The notes beneath the pieces were generated by a model that was not told the DNA's origin, did no database searches, and saw only the letters and a program-made list of their open reading frames with translations. A stretch of 64,000 nucleotides of DNA from Ipomoea triloba (taxonomy: Eukaryota > Streptophyta > Magnoliopsida > Solanales > Convolvulaceae). The position numbers and the translations under genes were made by a program. Below are positions 1 through 12,235 of the stretch, one piece after another (position 1 is the stretch's first letter; each line of letters opens with the position of its first letter). The stretch covers positions 3,659,934 through 3,723,933 of the forward strand of contig NC_044924.1 of assembly GCF_003576645.1 (NCBI RefSeq), read 5' to 3'.

Positions 1-82
<82 letters not shown>
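1..82. repeat. (AT)n microsatellite
   Basis: An uninterrupted AT dinucleotide array of at least 41 units runs into the left edge of the window, so its full length is unknown. Confidence 0.97.
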
Positions 83-86
<4 letters not shown>

Positions 87-364
87 GTAGCAAAGGTTTC
101 CGGCGGTTTCCCCACCTCCTTGGTCCATAGTCATGGGTGATATGACTTGATTTTGGTCGAGAACATGCGAAACGGTCATTTTGGCGATTCCGAAAAATGA
201 CTTACGAAAAAAAATTCCGTAAGTCATTTTCCGGAAAATGAACTGATTTTCCTTGGTCAACGGAAAACATTTTCCGTTGACCACATTTTCCGGACGTTGC
301 CAAACACTGAAAACTCGAAAAACATTTTTCGGAAGCTATTTTACAGGTTACCAAACACACCCTA
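83..364. mobile_element. Terminal fragment of a hAT-like non-autonomous element
   Basis: This stretch contains nested short palindromes built on TTTTCCGGAAAA and TTTTCCGTTGACC and ends in CCAAACACACCCTAA. Read in reverse, that end is TTAGGGTGTGTTTGG, a terminus common to many plant hAT-type MITEs. The opposite end is not recognisable. The family call rests on terminus resemblance only. Confidence 0.4.
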
Positions 365-2005
365 AGTTTTGAGTTCAAACTTGTTGAGTAAATCAACTAA
401 CCCTAGAAAAGAATTATCTAAAAATAGGCATTGCATGTGCCAGCCACACCATGTGATTGTCAAAATTGACAATTATATGCACTATGGTCCATGGCAGTAA
501 TTTAAGGAGCAAGTGGGAAATATTATAATAAGTAGGTACTATACGATTTTAGATTCTGAACTTGTAGTGTGGCATCTATCTACATTCAACTCAAAAATGT
601 TTTATGGACTTCTTCATATCTTTCAATAACAAAACAAATTTAAAAAAGTCAATGAAAACAGGGGGGGCCGGGGTTTCTTATATATGGTCATATGGAGATA
701 TTGTATCTTTAATTTTTTTAAAATATTTTTATTAATTATATTTGAAACTTTAGCATATATTTAGATTTCTTGAAATACAATTGGTTAATGATTTCTTCTG
801 GGGCGGCTTTGAAAAGTGTGATCAATGTAAAACCTAATCACCAATTGGGATCATAATAAAGTTCAATTCATATATAGAATAGTCGGACCAACGTTTCTTT
901 GAATAGCCGCCTCCCAAGTCCCAACTACCTTGTTTCAGTACGTGTTTCTTTACGTTATTTCGAACATGGAAAATCTACACCCTCTTTATTTTATAGTTAC
1001 TTTAATTATTTTCTATATCTTATTTTACAATAACTAACAAAGTAAAAATATATCATAAATAATACTCGTATGATAAACATATTGTTAATACAATTGTAAG
1101 GTCGAAAGTTGTTAAAAGGCATTCCATATGTCGTCTGACCAAATCCGAGTTAGTGTTACTTTTAAATATTATTATAGATTATTCAGTTTATGTATATAAA
1201 TATATTTTTAAAACCAGTAAATTAAACGTCTTTGATTCCCATTTGCCATTTCCACAGCGGGCATACCTATGTATAGACGACCACTATTGCTATTTTGGGT
1301 AACGAGAAAATTGCACAACGAGAGGATGTGTATAAAATAAACTCTGTCTTGTAACCTTAGTTGGCAAATTAAGGGTCAGATATAAATTAACTTAGTTTGC
1401 TCATAGTCTATCTTGTTGTTACTAAGTTAACGATTTGACCAACTTGATTGGAGTTGTTCCCACTTCCTAGCACTTGCGATTTTCCCCTCCCTAATAATCT
1501 CTATGTATGCCATTGATAGTTGAAAATATGAGCAAAATATTTTGAATATGGCAACCACGCGACGTCCGAGTCTACCCGACAGGAAACCAGCAAGAAAGTA
1601 ATGCAATGTTGAATTTATATGGTTTGTTGAAAACGTGGTTTTGACAAGTTGGAGGATTGATCAACGTAGCAAAACCACCTATGTTTTGTCGTCAGTTACT
1701 TTTTCGTACTTCTTTTTAGTACTACTACTTTGTTACAAGGCATATCTGCTCATAACTACTTTCTCACAAAAAGTCAATATGAATTCCTCCCATATAAGAG
1801 TGTAACTTGGTGGCACTGTACCACAAGTTAATTACTATACATACATATATACTGGTATAGTTTCTTTTTTTTTTTTTTTTTGCAAAGGACTGGTATAGTT
1901 TCTGGATAGTCAATCTGGAACCAATCACATCTCAGTTTGCTTTCCTTTTCATCATTAAATTTATTCCCAGACAATAAACAATGACTTTAGCACTACCACT
2001 TTTCC
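365..2005. other. Intergenic, upstream of the peroxidase
   Basis: AT-rich DNA with no coding potential that I can support. It includes a short G-run (661-667) and a duplicated CTGGTATAGTTTC flanking a T-run (about 1852-1902). It presumably holds distal promoter elements of the peroxidase. Confidence 0.5.
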
Positions 2006-2012
2006 TATTTAA
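2006..2012 (+). promoter_or_regulatory. TATA-box-like element of the peroxidase gene
   Basis: TATTTAA lies 76 bp upstream of the peroxidase ATG. A start site about 30 bp downstream would give a leader of roughly 50 nt and leave the ATG near 2022 outside the transcript. Confidence 0.5.
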
Positions 2013-2087
2013 GCACTGCCATGGAAGCCCTTCATCCTCAAGCCATTCTCCATCTTCTTCTTCATACTTCTCTCTTAGCATTACATC

Positions 2088-3326
2088 ATGGCTTCTTTCG
2101 CAACAAAGCTCAGTCTTGCCCTGAGCTTCGTGGCTCTGGCCCTAGCTGGCTACTCTATTTACCAGAACACTTCCTCAGCCATTAATGGCACTGAGCTTCA
2201 GCTTATCCCAACATGGCTTGATGAAACATTAGAGTCAGCCAACATTCTAAGGGCTCTAGGTTTGGGTAAATCATCGTCCGGCATGCTTTCCGACGAAGCC
2301 TGCGTGTTCTCCGCTGTTAAAGAAATTGTGGAAGCTGCCATTACTAATGAAACACGAATGGGAGCTTCTCTCATTCGCCTCTTCTTCCATGACTGCTTCG
2401 TGGATGTACGTAAATTATTATGTGTCTTCAATTCATTTATTCATGAAAAATGTTTGTCCATGTTCCTAATTGTGTTAATGTGATCTATATTAGGGTTGCG
2501 ATGGAGGGATCCTTCTAAATGCCACTAATGGGGAGCAAAGTGCACCGGCTAATGCTAACTCGGTTAGGGGGTTTGAAGTGATTGAGCGAGCAAAACAAAA
2601 CGCGAAATCTAAATGTTCAGACACACCTGTATCGTGTGCAGATGTCTTAGCTATTGCTGCTCGTGATTCTGTTGTTAAAGTAAGTTGTATTTGAATTTCA
2701 TAGATTAGGGTTTCAATTTAGTATGCATGTATATGTGGTTAATTGAATTGGTTATTAATGACGGTCAGCTGGGAGGTCAAACCTACACTGTGAACTTGGG
2801 GAGAAGAGATGCAAGATCTTTCAACCTCACCGGAGCAAATAACCAACTTCCGGCGCCGTTCGACGACCTGGCAACACAAACCCGGAAGTTCGCCGACAAG
2901 GGTTTTAACCAAACGGAGATGGTGGCGTTGGCCGGAGCTCACACGGTGGGGTTCGCTAGGTGCGCGGTTTTGTGCAGCAGCAATAACCTTAACCAAGCCA
3001 GAAACTCGACGCTGCAGTGCACCTGCCCCGTGGCAGCGGGAGACACGGGTCTGGTCGGGCTGGACCCCACACCAAGCACCATGGACACGCGTTATTTCCG
3101 GGACATAGTCGACGGTCAAGGCCTCCTTTTCTCGGACCAAGTGCTGTTGAACGGCACAACTACCACCGCCGCCGTGAGGAGATACCGGGACGGCACCGGC
3201 GCTTTCCTCTCCGACTTCGCCGTCGCCATGGTCAAGATGGGCAACCTGGCTCCCTCGGCCGGCGTCCAGCTTGAAATCCGCGATGTTTGTAGCATCGTGA
3301 ATCCCACTTCCGTGGCTGCCATGTGA
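2088..3326 (+). CDS. Class III secretory peroxidase (suberin/lignin anionic type)
   Basis: Haem peroxidase (EC 1.11.1.7) expected in the cell wall or vacuole, oxidising phenolics with H2O2. Exons are 2088-2405, 2494-2679 and 2769-3326, with GT/AG borders and phase 0 throughout, giving 353 aa. A hydrophobic N-terminus (about residues 5-25) fits a signal peptide. The distal haem site [14 protein letters not shown] has its Arg and His in place; the proximal His is in [14 protein letters not shown]. There are many NxS/T sequons. The GCDGGILL variant and long N-terminal extension resemble suberization-associated anionic peroxidases; that subgroup call is inference. The two introns match the first two of the usual three in this family; the third, normally after the proximal-His motif, is absent. 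The ATG follows a TATA-like box by 76 bp, and no other start fits the signal peptide. Confidence 0.93.
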
Positions 3327-3579
3327 GACCGTAACAAAAATAATATAAATTTCTCTCAGTACTCAGTTTGAACTCTCAACCTCAGTTAAGGGATGTGTCT
3401 GAATACCTGTCCTAGTGTAAGATTCCCAGTTTGTATGGTCAAAATAAAAATGTAGCTTGTGGCATTTCTTCTTGTGAGTTGTGATCTGTGGACCTAATTC
3501 CAAAAATCGGAAATAATATAATATTTTGTTTTTGCATCCATATAATATCATCATGACCATGAGCTTTAAGAATAAAGCA

Positions 3580-4930
3580 ATATTGGGTAGATCGAAAAGT
3601 GTATATCCTATATCTCTATTTGCACGTTGCACCTAATCTCTTGTACTCGCATGCATGAACTACTTTTGCAAAAGCACATGCCCTAGTATTGTAGTACGCA
3701 TTATTACTTTGGAAAAGTGAATATGAAATAACGTTGTTTTGTTACTTTCATACAATACAAGGTTTAAAAAAAAAAAGGAGGTAAAGAAATCACAAAAATT
3801 ACAAGCCACTTAATGTTGGAAATATATGACAAAATCGAATAAACCTCAATTCACATGGAGGAACAATTAATTAGCGCATGTTATCGGTTTATTATCTAAT
3901 CTACAATAAAGTTAGTTTTCTTGATTTGTGCATGTGCTAGATGTTGCTTGGCTAATCTCGCCCCACCTAAGCAAGGGTGACTCTAAGAAAATTAAAAAAA
4001 AAAAAAAAAAAAAAAGTGTTTGGTGCCAGCTCTATCGTTATCACCTCTAAATATCTCCAAAAAGTAGTTTTTGTATTTTTACTGATAAAAACACATACTC
4101 TAATATAAGAGTAACTCATACAATACCAATCTAAACTCGAAGTTAAGTCAGAAATTCAAAGGCGATGTTTATCCTATAAATACTCTCAATAGTGGTAGCA
4201 CGATTCCATAATCATTCAGAAAAAAATGTTTTCAATGATATATGCACGTATGATAATATAATACAAGCGGGGTTTGTTGATTACATGCACTGCATCTATC
4301 AACTGCCACAATCGCGACTTTTGTTTGTCAACTAGGCCTAATAATGTGAATTATATATACTGGATTTCCGTCTTGGTCAAGTTGCCCGTAACGGTGGCCT
4401 CTTTTCCGGCATTATATTCTTCATATCATATGGTCAATATTATCACCCCACTCAATATTTTATTTTCTTGTCCGAAGTGTACAAAATGTAATAATCAAGT
4501 TTCAAAAGTCAGAACTAATGGTGTTCATGGACGTACTTATTGCAGTACGAGTTGATGTACGAATATAATACTCATCAACATAATATCTTATAGTACATGT
4601 TTATGTAATTAATTTGTAATATAAATAAATTTATTCAGAGTGAATGATGAATATAAAAATTTATCGACCACGAATGAATCCAATTCTAAGAGGGATTGGG
4701 GACAGTCAAAGCAAATAATACTGTGCTGTACTATTTCTTTAGGAAATGAAAAAAAAAAAGAATAATAAAGTATTATTGGATATATAATAGAAAAAGTGTG
4801 GTCCTATATCTCTACTTGCATAGTTGCATGCATGCATGCATGAACTTTTGCAAAAGCACATGTAGCATTACGCATAATTACTTTGGAAAAGTGAATATGA
4901 AATAAAACGTCGTTCTGTTACTTTCACAGG
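3580..4930. repeat. Direct-repeat pair downstream of the peroxidase
   Basis: About 150 bp at 3585-3745 recur, diverged, at 4783-4930. Shared blocks include CCTATATCTCTA, TTTTGCAAAAGCACATG and TACTTTGGAAAAGTGAATATG. This looks like a local duplication of the peroxidase 3' flank. The DNA between the copies (3746-4782) has no gene I can support. Confidence 0.75.
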
Positions 4931-5962
4931 TTATAATTTTATTTTAATTTATAGTTTGTATGAAATAATTAATAAATAAATAAATGATAAATTTATTTTT
5001 AAGGGAATTAAATTCAAAGTAATAAAAAAAAATCTTTTAGGGGCGATGATATATAATTAACTCAAATGGAAAATGATGAAAAGTAATTTTACTATAATAG
5101 GGTTGTATTGCTCAAATTAAATAGGTTAACAATGTATAACGTTATCATTGGTAAAGTGAATTACCGTCATCCTCATATTTATAACTTTCCATGGTGGTTG
5201 CAAGGTTCTCTATAAATTATTGACTGACAATTAAGGCACATATTTTTTTTCACTATCTAAATTATTAAGGTAGCCTTTATGGTCATTAATTAGTTGTCTC
5301 ATAATATTCTTACAATGAACAAACGCTCGTTATTGGGTTGCCCACTTAAAATACCACTTCTTGAACTAATTGTATTGGTCCATAATCTCATCAAGTGGTA
5401 TAACAACAACAACAACAACAACAACAAACAGTAATTAATAAAGAGATTTTGAGGCCATATGGATTTAAAACATGAAACGGCCCAATAAATAAATATTTAG
5501 CATGATGGCCCAATACAATACACCATTCTATACAGAAAATTCGATTTTCACAACCAAAATTTTAAGGGCATCTCCCATGATTTCCTTTCAATTCACAAAC
5601 ACTATAATTGAAATTATCTTTAATTATATTTATGTATACCAAACAATGAAATTTGAATTTCTACTTTATTCTTTTCTCGCGGAATTATAATTCATTTCCC
5701 ACTTAATTCCTTCATTTCAACAAAATGGCATGTTAGTTTATTTACATGTATATAATTTGTTAACTGCATGTACATAATATGAATATCGTTTCGGATCAAG
5801 TTCTGCAAGATCGACTTTGATCCCTAATATAATTTGCTTCATAGAGAAGCAAAATTATATTTTCATTAATTATATATGTGCTTAATAATTTCAATGTGAT
5901 TTCGACTCTTAGATATTTTGGATGGTCATGCGATTAGTTATTGTTAGGAATAATTGTATAAG
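4931..5962. other. Intergenic, AT-rich
   Basis: No gene seen. An (AAC)n microsatellite lies at about 5402-5427. Short open frames here lack any recognisable motif. Confidence 0.5.
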
Positions 5963-6081
5963 ATTTTGAAGAGAAAACTATTGAAGAACTGAGAGAAAAA
6001 CCGCTGACTTGGGTGGCATCCGCCGTGCACGAGTTCTTAGAGGAAGCTCTGACGAGGGACCATTTCCTTGGGCTAATTCAG
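5963..6081 (+). pseudogene. BAHD acyltransferase pseudogene fragment
   Basis: About 119 bp closely match the intact acyltransferase at 9760-11380, covering roughly its residues 324-361 (the stretch around [16 protein letters not shown]). The frame is open, but both ends stop abruptly. The HXXXD and DFGWG motifs and everything else are missing. The DNA that follows (6240-6600) also matches the intact gene's 3' flank, so a gene plus flank was duplicated and most of the coding part then lost. Confidence 0.88.
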
Positions 6082-6239
6082 TCTTGTTATACAACATATA
6101 TAATACATACATGAAATAAGTGTTTAACCCATCTTCGTGTACGATTATTATGAGCTGAAAATAGTCAAATCACCATACAAATGTATGGAAGTTGATCTAA
6201 GTGTAATGTAAAGACTTGTAATTTATAAAGAGGGTTATT

Positions 6240-6600
6240 TTACATTATTAAGTGTTTGACTAGCACAATCATCGAGTAATAGCTCCAAAGTAACACTGAC
6301 ACCTTGCCTAATATGTAGCGGCAATGACTTCTTATGTGAAGCACTAAATGACATTTAATGATGTCTGGTGTGCGTGTCTAACGTAATTGATCTAAATTAT
6401 TAGATTTACCAAATTTGTTAAGTTAAATTTATTGTGCCATCTCGATACCTAATTTTGATTCTCATATTTGAACTTAAAAAAAAAAAGTTTGTTGAATGTA
6501 GCATCATGGAACCACCAAGTATCTTCTAAATTAAAGTTGTAGTCAACGGTGATAATACTATTTGTGAATACAAGCCAAACTTGCTGATGCCATGTATCTC
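6240..6600 (+). repeat. Copy of the acyltransferase 3' flank
   Basis: Diverged copy of 11850-12235. Shared blocks include GAGTAATAGCT, AAGCACTAAATGACATTTAATG, CCTAATTTTGATT and the end GCCATGTAT. Order and orientation match those around the intact gene, supporting a segmental duplication with the pseudogene at 5963-6081. Confidence 0.8.
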
Positions 6601-7019
6601 CAAATATAGAAGTAATGAAGTCTCTATCTTTTTTACAATTGGTTTGACCCGAACATAGGAAATGCAATTTATTAGTTGTACAACTACTTTACCTAAATAG
6701 GTAAGCAACACCTCCCTCCTGTTTGGTTTAGAAGAATTTTTTTTCCCCAACAATTTGTTAAAGTCATGAATTCAATCTCATATTTGATTAGTGTGAAAGT
6801 TTTTTATTATATTTTTTTCTAAAATATTAGGTGGGGATGAATTTTCCTAGTATCTTATATTTTTTTTCTTATGAAATCGTTAAACTTCCGCATAGTAAGA
6901 AGTAAATAATAGATCGAATATGAAATCTTAATTTATTGATTTTTGTTTTTTAGAATTTAAATTTCATTCAAGCTTTGCTTATATGTCACGGTACAGATGG
7001 GATTGCAGCGTTCAAATAA

Positions 7020-7240
7020 TTTGCGTCGGATGTCGTCAAAGGTGTTTCAGGAACGACCTCCGGTGACTCGGTGAGTGGCTAATGCCAGCATGGAGGGGTG
7101 AGCCATCATCTCTTTTCGACTTCTTGGTGCTACGTTCAAGAAGATCTTGAACTTTCGGTGGGCGATCCCTAGCTTCCGACGGTTTAGTTCTTGAGAGCAT
7201 TTTTTAGTATTATTGTTCGTATCAATACCAATAAATGAAG
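7020..7240 (-). mobile_element. LINE ORF1 N-terminal fragment
   Basis: Read on the minus strand, one frame gives a basic stretch with LLERSTKKSKRDDGS, resembling the N-terminus of plant LINE ORF1 (gag-like) proteins. It is short, frame-broken and isolated, so it is a relic. A host-gene origin cannot be excluded. Confidence 0.4.
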
Positions 7241-7290
7241 ATTTCACTATTAAACACTTGATCCATTCCGTTGAAAGTATGTTGAACACT

Positions 7291-7986
7291 TAAGATTGGC
7301 AGGTGTTAAAATGGGATTGTTGGGCGGAAGACTACACAAAATGGGGAAAAAAATTATAAAGAAACATCTGTTCATTGCATATCCATCCTAGCTTCTTGGA
7401 TTAATCTTTCATCTCGGGAATCTATTCATAAACTAAACTAAGAATGTTGGTATCAATCCATGTCTGAAACGATGATTACGTACACATGGTAATGTAACGT
7501 AACAACCAAATTGGAGTAATTAATTTAATTACAGGTTTGGTATGAACCGTCCATAGTATACTCGTCAGCTTGCGCGCGGTTTCATAACCACTAGCAATTA
7601 CTTTAATTTTTGCTTTTTTATTTTTTTTATTTTCCCAGCAGGTTGACATGATGAGAAATACTCCGTAAGTACGTATTTCTATTTCCATACTGATTTTGCC
7701 TAGGGTAGGTATCGACCTAGTCTTCTACCTCGTACGGACATGTACTGACGGTTACAATTGTTTTTTTTTTCCTCATTTAGAAAAAATTAATTTAAAAAAT
7801 GGTACAAAAGTTCCCATCATCATTATCAATTCATCACCATTAGGTCTCCTTCAATAGTGTGAAATTTTTGAGGGGATTTTACATATGTGATTAGGATAGA
7901 GAAAATTGGATGGAGGAAAAAAACAAAATAAAAAATTGTTAAAAAATAAAATAAAAAATTTAGGCGCTCGCCTGGGCTTATTTTGA
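7291..7986. other. Intergenic, AT-rich
   Basis: No gene or clear repeat boundary recognised. A-rich and T-rich runs dominate. Confidence 0.45.
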
Positions 7987-8105
7987 ACTGTTTGGTAAAT
8001 GGGTTATTGGTCTTATCTAATTGGGCCATTAAGCTGAAAATTAAAAAGCTTATGAATGTAGCTTTTTGTATCAGCTGGTTGGGATCGGGTTGTTATGCCG
8101 TGGAC

Positions 8106-8520
8106 CTGGGTCTACATTCACATACACTATACTCTACATTCACACTTTGTAAACTCCACATTCACACATTACAGGATTATATGTTTAGTAACTATATTAC
8201 CACTGTTATGCATTCACACATTCAAAACTCTATATTCACAGGTCCTATACTCCATATTCACAACTTGAGAACTCCACATTCACACATTACAGGGCTACAA
8301 GTTGCTAGAACTTCTTAACTCTATTACAGATTCACACATGCATAACTCTACATTCACGATTTTTATACTCTATATTCACAATTTGAAACCTCCACATTCA
8401 CACATTTCTGGGCAACTCTACATTCACACAATCATAAATCTACATTCACGATTTCTATACTCTACATTCACATTTTGAAATCTCTACATTCACACATTTT
8501 TGGATAACTCTATATTCATC
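8106..8520 (+). repeat. Degenerate CTCTACATTCACA minisatellite
   Basis: About 16 imperfect, irregularly spaced copies of a CTCTACATTCACA(CATT) motif occur in roughly 410 bp. Variants include CTCCACATTCACACATT, CTCTATATTCACA and CTACATTCACGATT. The repeats stop near an A-run at 8537. Confidence 0.85.
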
Positions 8521-8672
8521 AATATGTTTACTAATTTAAAAAAAAAAAAAAAGAAGAAAAAGACAAAAACGACGTAGCATAATTTGCCGTTGAGATCAAT
8601 ACGTATATTGACTATTTTATCCTTTGAAATCAATGGGATTTACTTTTAAATGAGTGGTGTGTTTGTTATTTT

Positions 8673-8703
<31 letters not shown>

Positions 8704-8760
8704 CAACAACAACGGGTGATGATTTTATCATTTTTAATAATAATAATAATAATAATAATT
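8673..8760. repeat. (AAT)n/(AAC)n microsatellites
   Basis: An AAT array turns into AAC at about 8673-8713. A second AAT array follows at about 8735-8760. Confidence 0.9.
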
Positions 8761-9110
8761 GAAAATAATTAATAAAAATTGTTTTAGAGTATAATTTAAT
8801 AAGAGTTAAATAAGCAAAAATAATTAACTTATTATGTCCTTAAAAAAGTGTAGATGATACCCAAATTTTATAATTATTTATTAATAAGAATTTATCTTCT
8901 TGGCATATTGAAAGGTTGAAATAATACAATACACTCATACCCTTAAATGTCGTTTTACATCAATCAGCTACTACTACAAAATTAATTTACCAAACAAATT
9001 TTTTATAACTAGCTAATACAACCAGTTGGTCAAACCAATTAACGCAATCAACCATCAACTACTAACTAAACCAATCAGCTATCAGCTACCAGCCGTTTGC
9101 CAAACACCCC

Positions 9111-9653
9111 ATTAAAAAAAGACTTAAAGTTAATATCTCATTAAAAGAAATTAAAACTAAAAAGTATTTATATATGAATATAATGTTATTCAAATTATTT
9201 TATCTAATTGATTGTGTTTCATATTTTGTGATAAATATTTTTACATTTTCACCCAACTCAACTCTGATCGTGTTTGACTCATATAATTGCGTTGACTTTT
9301 GTTTAAGAGTTGAAACTAACCGACACGGCGTAATTATTCAACTTGCATGTAATGTTAAGAGTTGACTCCTAACATTATTGTGGTTGTGTTCGTTTAATGT
9401 AGCAGGACTGAGGGTTGTAGTCAACATTTGATATTACCACTTGGGAATCCGTGTAAAGCCAACTTGCTCGCTGTTTCCCTATACTGTACAATAAAACACT
9501 GCTAAGCTAGCCAGCTCCCAACTTGTATTATATTCACAATTGGGAATACATTTTTAATAAGTCAACTTTAAAACCAATTCGTGGGGGAGTAATGGTATTG
9601 AACAAAGACTGAATCAATGGGTCACTAATCTATCCGGCCATTCAATCATTGCC
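9111..9653. other. Intergenic, upstream of the acyltransferase
   Basis: AT-rich DNA without a supported gene. It forms the proximal promoter region of the acyltransferase. Confidence 0.45.
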
Positions 9654-9660
9654 TATAAAT
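9654..9660 (+). promoter_or_regulatory. TATA box of the acyltransferase gene
   Basis: TATAAAT lies 106 bp upstream of the ATG, in the context GCCTATAAATACA, a near-consensus plant TATA box. Confidence 0.65.
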
Positions 9661-9759
9661 ACATACCAATACTTCTTTAGATTCCCATCCCGCCCAATTT
9701 CCCACTTTCGAGCATATTGGCAAAGATCAGAAGAAAAACCAATAAGAAAATAAAAAACT

Positions 9760-11380
9760 ATGGTTTATAACAGCAACTTCAACGTGAGCGTGACGAAGAA
9801 AGAAGTTGTAGCAGCGGCGCTGCCACTGCAAGAGCATTATCTCCCACATTCCAACCTCGACTTGCTCTTGCCTCCGGTTGATGTCGGGGTTTTCTTGTGT
9901 TACCAAAAACCTGCGGCGGCTTCGGATCAAGCCACGACCGATGAACATTATGCGACGTTTGGTTCGATGGTGAATACTCTCAAGGCGGCCTTGTCTGAGG
10001 CGCTGGTCTCCTTCTATGCGCTGGCCGGTGAGGTGGAGCAGAACCTCGCCGGAGAGCCGGAGCTGATTTGTAATAACCGAGGCGTAGATTTCATCCAAGC
10101 ATTTGCTGATGTGGAGCTCAGAAAACTAAACTTGTATAATCCTGATGACAGCGTTGAAGGCAAGCTCGTTCCCAAGAAGAAGCATGGCGTCCTTGCTGTT
10201 CAGGTAAACCAACCTATGTTACTTATATATAAGTGACTGTCTCAAACTAAAGAGGCTGGCATGAGATTTAAACTCGTAATCTTGTGGTTATAAGTTTGTA
10301 TCTTTAACTAGCTTGGTGGGTTAACTCTTCCTATTGTTTTTGCATGCATATATGCATGCAAAGTCAACATGTCGTCGTGACTTTAAGGACAACGAAACTA
10401 ATTTAAGGATATATATGATGTGACAGGCTACAGAACTGAAATGCGGAGGAATAGTGGTGGCATGTACGTTTGATCACCGGGTGGCCGATGCCTATTCTAC
10501 CAACATGTTTCTGGTATCTTGGTCGGAAATAGCTCAGTCGAAGATACCGTCCCAGCAGCCATGTTTCAGGCGATCATTTCTTTTCCCACGGCGCCCCGGC
10601 CATTACGATCTCTCCGTTGCCAACATGTACGTACCAATTTCATCACTCCCACTGCCGGAGCCCGCGGGAGTGGAAGAACCCTTAATATCCCGGATATACT
10701 GTGTCACGGCAGAGCAAATCAGGCATCTCCAATCACAAGCCAACGATTACTCTAAGAAAGATGTCACGAAGGTCGAGGCATTCTGTGCCTTTCTCTGGAA
10801 AACAGTTGCCTCAGGGAAGAGTCGCCGGAATTTCAAGAATTTCAGGTTGGGGATCGTGGTGGACGGGAGGACAAGATTGAGCAGCGGCGACGAAAATAAA
10901 GCCAAATCTTTCAAAGGGTACTTCGGAAACGTTCTTTCGATTCCATTCGGAGAGAAAACCATTGAAGAACTTAGCGAAAATCCGCTGACTTGGGTGGCAT
11001 CCGCCGTGCACGAGTTCTTAGAGGAAGCTGTGACGAGGGAACATTTCCTTGGACTCATTGATTGGGTGGAAGCTCACCGCCCCGAGCCGGCCGTGGCGAA
11101 AGTATACGCCTGCAGCGGCGACGGAGCGGCATTGGTGGTGTCGTCGGGGCAGCGGTTTCCGGTGAGAAAGATAGATTTTGGTTGGGGGAAGCCGGCGTTT
11201 GGATCGTATCATTTTCCGTGGGGAGGGCAATCGGGATACGTAATGCCGATGCCAAGTCCGAAAGGGAACGGAGATTGGATTGTTTACATGCATCTGCAGA
11301 AAGAAGAGGTGGAATTGATAGAGACTTATGCTTCACACGTCTTCAAGCCTTTTACTTCAGATCATCTCAACTTCGATTGA
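9760..11380 (+). CDS. BAHD (HXXXD) acyltransferase, coniferyl alcohol acyltransferase-like
   Basis: Acyl-CoA-dependent O/N-acyltransferase, normally cytosolic, of specialised metabolism. Exons are 9760-10203 and 10427-11380, giving 465 aa. The single phase-0 intron falls after VLAVQ, the usual intron position in this family. The catalytic HXXXD is His165-Arg-Val-Ala-Asp169, and the structural DFGWG begins at about residue 398. Length is typical (430-470 aa), and the N-terminus ([16 protein letters not shown]) is BAHD-like. I infer a coniferyl alcohol or similar acyltransferase from overall resemblance; the substrate cannot be fixed from sequence. The ATG follows a TATA box by about 100 bp. 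A partial, dead copy lies about 4 kb upstream. A MITE sits about 130 bp past the stop codon. Confidence 0.93.
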
Positions 11381-11510
11381 TCATCCACCGTCTTCATCTC
11401 ATCATTGTGGATTCAGCATTGTTTTAGTCTAACTACAAATTTATGTACCCTAAATATGCATGTAATACAACATAATAAATAGATGGAAGCAGAGTTATCC
11501 TAAAGTATTA

Positions 11511-11845
11511 GAGCATCATTAGTGGATTTTTTTTTTAGCGGTTTTTGAAGAGTTGTCGTAGATGTTATTAGGAAAGAGAAAATAAAAGATGAGAAAAAAA
11601 AATAAAACAAATATGATTAAAAAAAATTAAAAAAACATATGGGTCAGCTCGCTTCAGCCGCGCTTGCACTGCACGCCCCTGCTGGGCGCATGAGTGACAG
11701 CCACCCACGACGTGCCAAGCTGGAATAAGTGTTGTGTGGGGCCTATTTTGCAGGAGTTAATTTTGTCTCTCTCACTTCTTCTCTCTCTTGCTATGTTGAC
11801 ATTTTTTCTTAAAAAGCGGTGAATAAACTACTGCTATGGATGCTC
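11511..11845. mobile_element. MITE with GAGCATC inverted termini
   Basis: It starts GAGCATCATTAGTGG and ends CTATGGATGCTC, with subterminal AGCGGTTTTT and AAAAAGCGGT also inverted. This is typical of small PIF/Harbinger-style MITEs. The interior has a GC-rich block (about 11640-11725). A TTA precedes the left end, but no matching TSD was found on the right. It may affect 3' processing of the adjacent acyltransferase. Confidence 0.6.
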
Positions 11846-11849
11846 TGGC

Positions 11850-12235
11850 CATGGACTAGGCTCAATCATTGAGTAATAGCTTTAAAGTGAGGTCTCACTT
11901 AATGTGTAACATCAACGACTTTCTATGTAAAGCACTAAATGACATTTAATGTTGTCAGGTAGGTATGTCTAACATACCTAAATTATCATAATTGAGATGT
12001 TAATGTGTGCTAAAACTGCCAAATTTGTTGAATTGAACTTATGTGCAATTTCGAAACCTAATTTTGATTATAATATTCACCAAATACCCAAAAACAAAAA
12101 CAAAAACAAAAAAGTTGGTTAAATGTAGCAGGAATGCAAGATGGAACCACTAGTTATCTTCTAAAGTTTTTGTCAACAGTGATAATGCCATTTGTGAATA
12201 CAATCTAAGCCAAACTTGTTGAAGCCATGTATGAT
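11850..12235 (+). repeat. Acyltransferase 3' flank, duplicated at 6240-6600
   Basis: Partner of the repeat next to the pseudogene. It includes an ACAAAA pentamer-like run at about 12093-12110 that is absent from the other copy. No coding function seen. Confidence 0.78.

Larger units (their letters stand above)
7987..9110. mobile_element. Probable hAT-like element with nested insertion
   Basis: The left side begins near CTGTTTGGTAAATGGG. The right side ends with GCCGTTTGCCAAACACCCC, whose reverse complement starts GGGGTGTTTGGCAAAC, so the two ends form imperfect inverted termini of a common plant hAT-MITE style. Inside, GTTATGCCGTGGACC (about 8091) and AAAACGACGTAGCATAA (about 8565) look like degraded ends of the MULE family seen at 41950 and 63123, suggesting nesting. 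Target duplications were not identified, so boundaries are approximate. Confidence 0.35.

Noticed and set aside
8106..8520. ATTCACA repeats as a coding repeat protein
   Set aside because: The only open frame (7983-8318) crosses unrelated DNA, and repeat spacing is not a multiple of three.
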